Positions 5,734-9,471 of a stretch of DNA of 9,471 nt are shown here, one piece after another. The notes under the pieces were generated by a model. It made no database searches. It was not told where the DNA came from and worked only from the letters and a program-made list of their open reading frames with translations. Position 1 is the stretch's first letter. Every line of letters starts with the position of its first letter. The position numbers and the translations under genes were made by a program. Source of the stretch: Chloroflexota bacterium (lineage in GTDB: Bacteria > Chloroflexota > Ktedonobacteria > Ktedonobacterales > Ktedonobacteraceae); the NCBI GenBank assembly GCA_005881295.1, contig VBHS01000152.1, positions 1-9,471 of the forward strand, read 5' to 3'.

Positions 5734-6504
5734 CTAAGCGCCCTTAGCCATCTGCATACTGCCCATTATAAAAATCGAACTATTGCGCGTAATACAGGCA
5801 TCGACAAAAGCAATAAAGAGATTGGCCCAGACTGGTTCACGCATATAGATCTCTTCTGGATGTCCCTGAGCCGCGACAACAAAATGTTTCTCGGGAACTT
5901 CGAGTAGCTCCGCGATGCCATCTTCAGCGCGTCCGCTGATATACACGCCCCTACCAAGTTCTTTCACCGCCTGATGATGAAGGCTATTGACCTGGAGCTC
6001 CCGCGTCCCAAAGATCTCCTCTGCCTTGCTCCCCTCCTCGATGCATATGCTGTGAACAAGCGTGTGACGAGGTAATTCACGTTTACAATGTTGTATACTC
6101 CCTTCAACCTGGGTCTGCACGTCCTGATAGAGTGTACCGCCAAGGGCGACATTCACGAGCTGCATGCCGCGACATACGCCGAGCGTTGGGACATCTTCTT
6201 GTAATGCCCAGCGCGCCATAGTTAATTCCAACTCATCAAGTTTTTGGTCTATTTTACCTAGCATTGGATGTGGATCTTCACTATAATGTACAGGTTGGAT
6301 ATCGGCGCCGCCAGAAAACAACATGCCATCCAGCCTCCCTAATAAAGGATGAAGTGTTCCAACATCATTAACCATAGGAATAAGTATCGGTACACCACCA
6401 GCGTGTTCTATCGCCTGGACATAAGAGCGATTATTGCAGTAGATTGGACGGCCGGACCCCTCCCGGTAGTCTGCCTGACAAGGTATACCTATTAACGGAC
6501 GCAT
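5734..6504 (-). CDS. Class I glutamine amidotransferase-like protein, peptidase C26 / gamma-glutamyl-gamma-aminobutyrate hydrolase (PuuD-like)
   Basis: This 256-residue protein of PuuD-like length is expected to hydrolyse a gamma-glutamyl amide, releasing glutamate and an amine. Seen in order are an N-terminal RPLIGIPCQ (2-10), YVQAIEHAGGVPILIP (28-43), DGMLFSGGADIQP (59-71), the nucleophile elbow LGVCRGMQLVNVALGGTL (108-125; Cys111), NSLHHQAVKELG (173-184) and AAQGHPEE (211-218; His215 and Glu217 of the catalytic triad). Where most relatives have a bulky residue before HPE (Q-F/W-HPE), this one has glycine. The last ~15 residues are an extension without motif. AAGGAG (6512-6517) sets the start. 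The substrate could be gamma-glutamyl-GABA or another gamma-glutamylated amine. A promoter, leader ORF and terminator precede it, suggesting attenuation control. Confidence 0.86.
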   Translation of the reverse strand: MRPLIGIPCQADYREGSGRPIYCNNRSYVQAIEHAGGVPILIPMVNDVGTLHPLLGRLDGMLFSGGADIQPVHYSEDPHPMLGKIDQKLDELELTMARWALQEDVPTLGVCRGMQLVNVALGGTLYQDVQTQVEGSIQHCKRELPRHTLVHSICIEEGSKAEEIFGTRELQVNSLHHQAVKELGRGVYISGRAEDGIAELLEVPEKHFVVAAQGHPEEIYMREPVWANLFIAFVDACITRNSSIFIMGSMQMAKGA

Positions 6505-6560
6505 ACAACTACTCCTTCACACGAACAATCAAAATGAGTTCTTTAATTTTGATGTGTAAT

Positions 6561-6596
6561 AAAAAAAACGGAACGCTTTTTCAAGTGCGCTCCGTT
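6561..6596 (-). terminator. Intrinsic terminator in the leader of the C26 amidotransferase gene
   Basis: On the minus strand, AACGGAGCGC (6596-6587) pairs with GCGTTCCGTT (6576-6567). The ten base pairs include one G-U wobble that is a mismatch on the plus strand, so the stem is built for minus-strand RNA. A run of T follows (6568-6561). It stands 16 bases after the leader ORF stop and about 55 bases before the amidotransferase ATG. Confidence 0.8.
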
Positions 6597-6611
6597 AAAT
6601 GAAAAATTTAC

Positions 6612-6716
6612 TCAAACGACGAAACGCCTTATGATTACAAACCCAAGAAGCTCCAGCCAACACCGGAGCTGAGTAATCACAAGGAATTGTTCTACGTAAC
6701 CGTGCCGCCGTTTCAT
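6612..6716 (-). CDS. 34-residue leader peptide or small membrane-active protein
   Basis: ATG at 6714-6716, preceded by GAGGT (6723-6727) at a 6-base spacing, opens a 34-codon frame that ends in TGA (6612-6614). The peptide starts MKRRHGYVEQFLVITQLR and ends CWLELLGFVIIRRFVV: a basic N-terminus, then hydrophobic stretches, rich in Arg, Val and Leu, with no run of a single amino acid. It sits about 30 bases after the inferred transcription start, and an intrinsic terminator follows within 16 bases. The layout is that of a leader peptide controlling the downstream amidotransferase. A free-standing small protein is the alternative, since the terminator closes the unit neatly. I recognise no family. 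Confidence 0.5.
   Translation of the reverse strand: MKRRHGYVEQFLVITQLRCWLELLGFVIIRRFVV
6633..6678 (-). ncRNA. Nested hairpin inside the leader ORF
   Basis: On the minus strand, GATTAC (6678-6673) pairs with GTAATC (6638-6633). Inside it, AGCTCC (6670-6665) pairs with GGAGCT (6654-6649) around a 10-base loop. The two stems are joined by an asymmetric internal loop. Together with the terminator this gives an attenuator-like RNA of about 180 bases. No known riboswitch class was recognised. Confidence 0.4.
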
Positions 6717-6752
6717 GTATATACCTCGATGCATTTACAATGTTACAATCAT

Positions 6753-6781
6753 GTTATACATCCACCATACAATGTTGTCAA
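6753..6781 (-). promoter_or_regulatory. Near-consensus sigma70 promoter for the leader ORF and C26 amidotransferase
   Basis: On the minus strand a perfect TTGACA (6781-6776) lies 17 bases before TATAAC (6758-6753). The predicted start of transcription is near 6746. The C26 gene at 6504 would then have a leader of about 240 bases. Confidence 0.75.
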
Positions 6782-6825
6782 GCCAATTAGGACCTTTAAG
6801 CAGCCCTTGATGTTGAGCAAACTGG

Positions 6826-7302
6826 TCAATTTCCAAAAAAGGCGTTCCACCATTCCTGCCAGTATCCCTGTTGAGCAGCCCGCTTTTGATGATCGCTCAC
6901 CACCGGCTGTGTCTTTGTCGTTGCGCTTGTGAAAATAACCGGATACTCTCCAGGGCGAACATAGCCAAGTTGCTGGCGCGCCTCGCTCTCGACAACATAC
7001 GGGTCTTTGTAATAATTTGCCAGTTTTACCAGGGCATCATGCTTATCCTGCAGCTGCTGGTACTGCTGTTGTGCACTCTGTACACGTTGCATGAGCGCGC
7101 TATTGGACCATGCCTGGGCCAACGAACTAAACAGCAAGGCCAGGCAGATCAGGCCTGTCATCCAGATAATTGTCTGCGCGAAGAGCGAACTACGCCTGGC
7201 ACGCGAACTACCTACCGTCTCCTCTATGCCCACTGCCGATGTTACATAGGGCAGGCCCCCGCTTGGTCGCGAGGAAATTTGTGTCCTTCTTGGCTGCTGC
7301 AC
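6826..7302 (-). CDS. Septum formation initiator family protein (FtsB/DivIC-like)
   Basis: This 158-residue bitopic membrane protein is likely a divisome component that bridges FtsL and FtsQ/DivIB. A polar, basic N-terminal cytoplasmic part (1-40) precedes one hydrophobic segment (about 41-63, FAQTIIWMTGLICLALLF). A Gln-rich coiled coil follows (about 68-94). Then comes the DivIC-type motif YYKDPYVVESEARQQLGYV (97-115), followed by RPGEYPVIF (116-124). A tail of about 34 residues follows, longer than in short FtsB proteins, and ends in Trp/Phe-rich sequence. The start is GTG at 7302, set by GAGGAGAA five bases upstream; a nearby ATG at 7319 is out of frame. It has its own promoter candidate and no terminator before the next promoter. 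Confidence 0.88.
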   Translation of the reverse strand: MQQPRRTQISSRPSGGLPYVTSAVGIEETVGSSRARRSSLFAQTIIWMTGLICLALLFSSLAQAWSNSALMQRVQSAQQQYQQLQDKHDALVKLANYYKDPYVVESEARQQLGYVRPGEYPVIFTSATTKTQPVVSDHQKRAAQQGYWQEWWNAFFGN

Positions 7303-7349
7303 CCGTTCTCCTCTTGCATCATCTCGTAACGAAACGTGTCACATCCTCT

Positions 7350-7383
7350 ATTATACAATACGTCAATCCGAGACTCCGGTCAA
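7350..7383 (-). promoter_or_regulatory. Promoter candidate for the FtsB/DivIC-like gene
   Basis: TTGACC (7383-7378) with TATTGT (7360-7355) at 17 bases is one reading. A perfect TATAAT overlaps at 7355-7350, but a good -35 box at normal spacing is absent for it. Either way the start lies 30-45 bases before the Shine-Dalgarno site. Confidence 0.45.
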
Positions 7384-7477
7384 GCGAACTACAGGCGCGG
7401 GCTTTGGATTTACCAATCTACATGTAGGAGCGCAGCTTGCCTCCGCCCTGGTCTCCCGCCCTGCGTTGATGCGTTTC
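7384..7477. other. GC-rich non-coding spacer with palindrome
   Basis: No gene is seen here. The stretch carries the palindrome CTACATGTAG (7418-7427) directly followed by GAGCGCAGCTTGC and alternating GCCC/CCCG blocks. This texture resembles dispersed palindromic repeats, but one copy in a window cannot show that. Confidence 0.3.
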
Positions 7478-7582
7478 TTAATGGGCATGCAATACGAGAA
7501 GCCCCATGATATCGAAACCAACAAGTAGAAACATCAGTGCCAGGCTAAACACTAGCAAACTGTGCCGCCATCTCCCTTTCAT
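7478..7582 (-). CDS. Small single-pass membrane protein ORF, 34 residues
   Basis: ATG at 7580-7582 opens 34 codons ending in TAA (7478-7480). The peptide starts with basic MKGRWRHS and continues with a long hydrophobic stretch (LLVFSLALMFLLV, then GLLVL), so a single membrane helix with the N-terminus inside is expected. An in-frame ATG at 7600 would add six residues. No Shine-Dalgarno site is visible for either. The ORF overlaps the last 38 bases of the acidic protein gene in another frame, so coupled translation is the likely way it would be made. The strict charge and hydrophobicity pattern is the only evidence that it is real; no family was recognised. Confidence 0.35.
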   Translation of the reverse strand: MKGRWRHSLLVFSLALMFLLVGFDIMGLLVLHAH

Positions 7583-7760
7583 GCTTGCATGAGGCTTCAT
7601 CGATTTTTTGCTGTGACGATACCGCTGGAATAGCGGGCATAGTTGCAAACCAATCCTCGATCACCGGGATATCGGTGATAAGGTCTGCCTTTATAGTCGT
7701 GTCCATCGCATCTTCGTTTACCGTGAGCTCTGTATCGGCTGTAAGACATTCTGTATACAT
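7545..7760 (-). CDS. Small acidic protein of unknown function, 71 residues
   Basis: The frame from ATG 7758-7760 encodes 71 residues. AAGGAG (7770-7775) lies nine bases upstream; a TTG start at 7769 would abut that site, so ATG is preferred. The first two thirds are acidic and Thr-rich (TADTELTVNEDAMDTT, then DLITDIPVIEDWFATM). The rest is polar with KHEREMAAQFASV at the end. There are two cysteines (positions 5 and 61), no membrane segment and no signal peptide. I do not recognise a family. The good ribosome site and non-random composition favour a real gene. It is divergent from rho and its end overlaps the small membrane ORF. A regulator, a membrane-protein partner or a peptide precursor cannot be distinguished. 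Confidence 0.55.
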   Translation of the reverse strand: MYTECLTADTELTVNEDAMDTTIKADLITDIPVIEDWFATMPAIPAVSSQQKIDEASCKHEREMAAQFASV

Positions 7761-7822
7761 GTTTTGCAACTCCTTCCTGCTTATCTATTCTTTATACGCC
7801 CCAGCATGGCGGAATTTGGACA

Positions 7823-7852
7823 CCAAAACATGGGTAAATCGGCATATTTTGG
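7823..7852. repeat. Inverted repeat upstream of the small acidic protein gene
   Basis: CCAAAACAT (7823-7831) and ATATTTTGG (7844-7852) pair over nine positions with one mismatch (a G-U wobble on the minus strand) and a 12-base spacer. It lies 63-92 bases before the small gene's start. Operator or RNA hairpin; not resolved. Confidence 0.25.
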
Positions 7853-7957
7853 GATGTTTTTGCTTTCCTAAGCAACATCTAACGTGATGAATTGATTATT
7901 AATATTGCTGCACCTCAAAAACATTCTATAGATCGATAAAACAAGTGCTGAAAACCC

Positions 7958-7986
7958 TTGACATCCCTTCGTCCCTGTGGTATATT
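7958..7986 (+). promoter_or_regulatory. Near-consensus sigma70 promoter for rho
   Basis: A perfect TTGACA (7958-7963), a 17-base spacer and TATATT (7981-7986). Transcription should start near 7993, leaving a leader of about 290 bases before the rho GTG. Confidence 0.78.
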
Positions 7987-7992
7987 CAAGCT

Positions 7993-8281
7993 AGCTTCAG
8001 AGGTATGTACTGCACCCATCCATTAGACCCGCCATATTATTGGTATCGATGTGTTGTAGTATCATACGCTGTCATACATACATAGACGCTTTGCCCAATA
8101 CCTCTTGCATTTCCCATGAGCATAGCATCGTTGTTGCCACAAATTTTTTAAGGTTTTTCCCAAACTGAGCCTAGTTTCGTATATGTGACAGAAGTAATTT
8201 TTCCCACCATTACCGCCAGGTTCATCACAGAAAGGAGAATGGGCGTGTCGCTCCCAACGGATTTGCTTCGCCCTACACAAC
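7993..8281 (+). promoter_or_regulatory. Long rho 5' leader
   Basis: About 290 bases between the inferred transcription start and the rho start hold no conserved gene. Part of it (about 8090-8215) is poor in G and rich in C/T, with TTTGCCC, CATTTCCC, TTTTTCCC and TTCCCACC, a composition suitable for Rho loading. CATAC repeats lie at 8064-8080. In Escherichia coli, rho limits its own transcription by termination in its leader; the same logic is inferred here. Confidence 0.45.
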
Positions 8282-8295
8282 GTGAATATCGCTGA
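8245..8295 (+). CDS. Leader ORF overlapping the rho start
   Basis: AAAGGAG (8231-8237) is the only strong ribosome site near rho, and it is correctly spaced (7 bases) for the GTG at 8245. An ATG at 8239 in the same frame is too close. The frame encodes about 16 residues, (M)SLPTDLLRPTQREYR, and stops at TGA 8293-8295, beyond the rho GTG at 8282. The 14-base overlap suggests that ribosomes finishing the leader ORF re-initiate at rho. It is analogous in position to rhoL of enterobacteria, but no sequence similarity is claimed. Confidence 0.45.
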   Translation: MSLPTDLLRPTQREYR

Positions 8296-9471
8296 CCTAG
8301 AAACAAAAACTATCACTGAGCTACGCGACATCGCTCGCGACCTCGAACTCTCAGGTTACACCGCCCTCAAAAAACAAGACCTCGTCTTCCGCCTTCTTCA
8401 AGCCAATACGGAACAACAGGGAAACATCTTTAGCGCCGGAGTGCTGGAAATCGTGGAAGATGGCTTCGGGTTCCTCAGACAGGAACGCTTCCTACCAGGT
8501 AACATGGACGTTTATGTCTCACAGTCTCAAATCCGCCGCTTTGGCTTGCGCACTGGTGACATGGTCTCTGGCCAGGTCCGTCCTCCCAAGGATAACGAAA
8601 AATACTATGGTCTCTTACGTGTTGAGGCTATTAACGGTGTAGACCCCGAAATCGCTAAACGTCGTCCCCATTTTGATGTCCTGACCCCGATCTTCCCCCG
8701 CGAGATGTTTAATCTGGAAACCCAGCCATCGAATATCTCCGGTCGTATCATTAACCTGGTTGCTCCCATCGGGCGCGGACAGCGTGGTTTGATCGTCTCC
8801 CCGCCAAAAGCGGGTAAAACCATGCTTCTTAAATCTATCGCTAACTCTATTACTGAAAACTATAATGATGCCCATCTGATGATTGCCCTCATCGGTGAGC
8901 GGCCTGAAGAGGTCACCGACATGAAACGGTCGGTGCGCGCCGAAGTCATTAGTTCAACTTTTGATGAGCCGACCGAGGCTCATACGCGTGTCGCTGAAAT
9001 GGTGCTTGAACGCGCCAAACGATTGGTGGAAGGTGGACGTGACGTGGTGGTCCTGCTGGATAGTATTACGCGCTTGAGCCGTGCCTATAACCTGGCGGTG
9101 CAGCCAAGTGGACGTACCCTCTCCGGCGGTCTTGATCCGAGCGCGCTGTTCCCCCCCAAACGCTTTTTTGGTGCAGCCCGAAAAATCGAGGAAGGTGGTA
9201 GCCTGACCATCATCGCTACCGCTCTCGTGGATACTGGTAGCCGCATGGATGATGTAATCTACGAGGAATTCAAAGGTACCGGCAACATGGAACTGGTACT
9301 GAACCGCAAACTTGCTGAACGCCGTGTCTTCCCCGCCATTGACATCTCGCTCTCCAGCACCCGCCGTGAAGAACTGCTCCTCGACGATAAAACCCTCCGT
9401 GCCGTTGTCGTCATGCGTCGCATGTTCTCAACGCTGGCCGACCAGCGCGGCCTGGAGGCAATGGAAGCGTT
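8282..9471 (+). CDS. rho: Transcription termination factor Rho (3' end outside window)
   Basis: This hexameric RNA-dependent ATPase ends transcripts. The 396 residues present cover nearly the whole protein (about 420 in E. coli). The N-terminal Rho domain starts MNIADLETKTITELRDIAR and has GYTALKKQDLVFRLL (25-39). A cold-shock-like RNA-binding domain follows, with GVLEIVEDGFGFLR (53-66) and DVYVSQSQIRRFGLR (76-90). The ATPase core has Walker A PPKAGKT (174-180), IGERPEEVTDM (204-214), Walker B DVVVLLDSITR (254-264), Q-loop VQPSGRTLSGGLDPSAL (273-289) and R-loop KGTGN (331-335). No key residue is missing, and the short N-terminus has no insertion. GTG 8282 is the only in-frame start after the stop at 8195-8197, and it matches the family start. 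It lacks its own Shine-Dalgarno site, so translation likely depends on the leader ORF. Confidence 0.97.
   Translation, partial: MNIADLETKTITELRDIARDLELSGYTALKKQDLVFRLLQANTEQQGNIFSAGVLEIVEDGFGFLRQERFLPGNMDVYVSQSQIRRFGLRTGDMVSGQVRPPKDNEKYYGLLRVEAINGVDPEIAKRRPHFDVLTPIFPREMFNLETQPSNISGRIINLVAPIGRGQRGLIVSPPKAGKTMLLKSIANSITENYNDAHLMIALIGERPEEVTDMKRSVRAEVISSTFDEPTEAHTRVAEMVLERAKRLVEGGRDVVVLLDSITRLSRAYNLAVQPSGRTLSGGLDPSALFPPKRFFGAARKIEEGGSLTIIATALVDTGSRMDDVIYEEFKGTGNMELVLNRKLAERRVFPAIDISLSSTRREELLLDDKTLRAVVVMRRMFSTLADQRGLEAMEA

Noticed and set aside
6561..6746. T-box riboswitch before the amidotransferase gene
   Set aside because: A terminator is present, but I could not find the T-box core (AGGGTGG...CCGCG) or a specifier stem, so no known class is claimed.
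7585..7887. 100-codon plus-strand ORF opposite the small acidic protein gene
   Set aside because: No ribosome site and Ser/Ile/Val-rich shadow composition; the minus-strand ORF has AAGGAG at a good distance.
8062..8331. 89-codon minus-strand ORF across the rho leader and start
   Set aside because: It overlaps the rho start, lacks a ribosome site and has a Cys/Arg-rich random-like sequence.
8605..8875. Minus-strand ORFs inside rho
   Set aside because: Antisense shadows of the conserved rho ATPase domain.
1..9471. CRISPR array, insertion sequence, tRNA or phage integration site
   Set aside because: I saw no regularly spaced direct repeats, transposase or integrase motifs, or cloverleaf-like sequence with a T-loop consensus.

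Overview
The window reads as ordinary chromosomal DNA of a bacterium with mixed GC content. Its gene set (a DUF512 radical-SAM protein, an FtsB/DivIC-like divisome protein and a Rho factor with a cold-shock-like domain), its sigma70-type promoters and its clear Shine-Dalgarno sites fit a Chloroflexota soil bacterium, possibly Ktedonobacterales. That placement is inference from general impression; no 16S or other phylogenetic marker is present.

Left part (1-1918): the 3' end of a DUF512 gene (+) converges on an HMCES/YedK-type DNA-protein crosslink gene (-), and the two share a strong hairpin at 227-262. A RimJ/RimL-type GNAT acetyltransferase (+) follows, with a good promoter that overrules the longer ORF start.

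Middle part (1919-6781): everything is on the minus strand. Reading in the direction of transcription, there is a promoter, a 34-residue leader ORF, a nested hairpin and an intrinsic terminator. These precede a C26-type glutamine amidotransferase/gamma-glutamyl hydrolase. Next come about 980 bases without an intact gene, holding a decayed LysR-type regulator, then an ornithine-cyclodeaminase/SbnB-like dehydrogenase with a dyad in front of it. A 211-base spacer with three hairpins then leads into the tightly coupled pair comA-comB (phosphosulfolactate synthase and 2-phosphosulfolactate phosphatase). ComA and ComB together would turn phosphoenolpyruvate and sulfite into sulfolactate. The usual next steps of coenzyme M synthesis are not in the window, so the end product is open; free sulfolactate or another sulfonated metabolite is possible.

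Right part (6826-9471): an FtsB/DivIC-like protein (-) has its own promoter. A small acidic protein (-) overlaps a 34-residue single-pass membrane ORF (-). Divergently, rho (+) runs off the window end. It has a near-consensus promoter about 300 bases upstream, a long leader, and a short ORF with the only good Shine-Dalgarno site, which overlaps the rho GTG start.

No mobile element, CRISPR array, tRNA or rRNA was seen. The least ordinary parts are the two leader-ORF arrangements (rho and the C26 amidotransferase) and the bacterial comAB pair beside an SbnB-like dehydrogenase.
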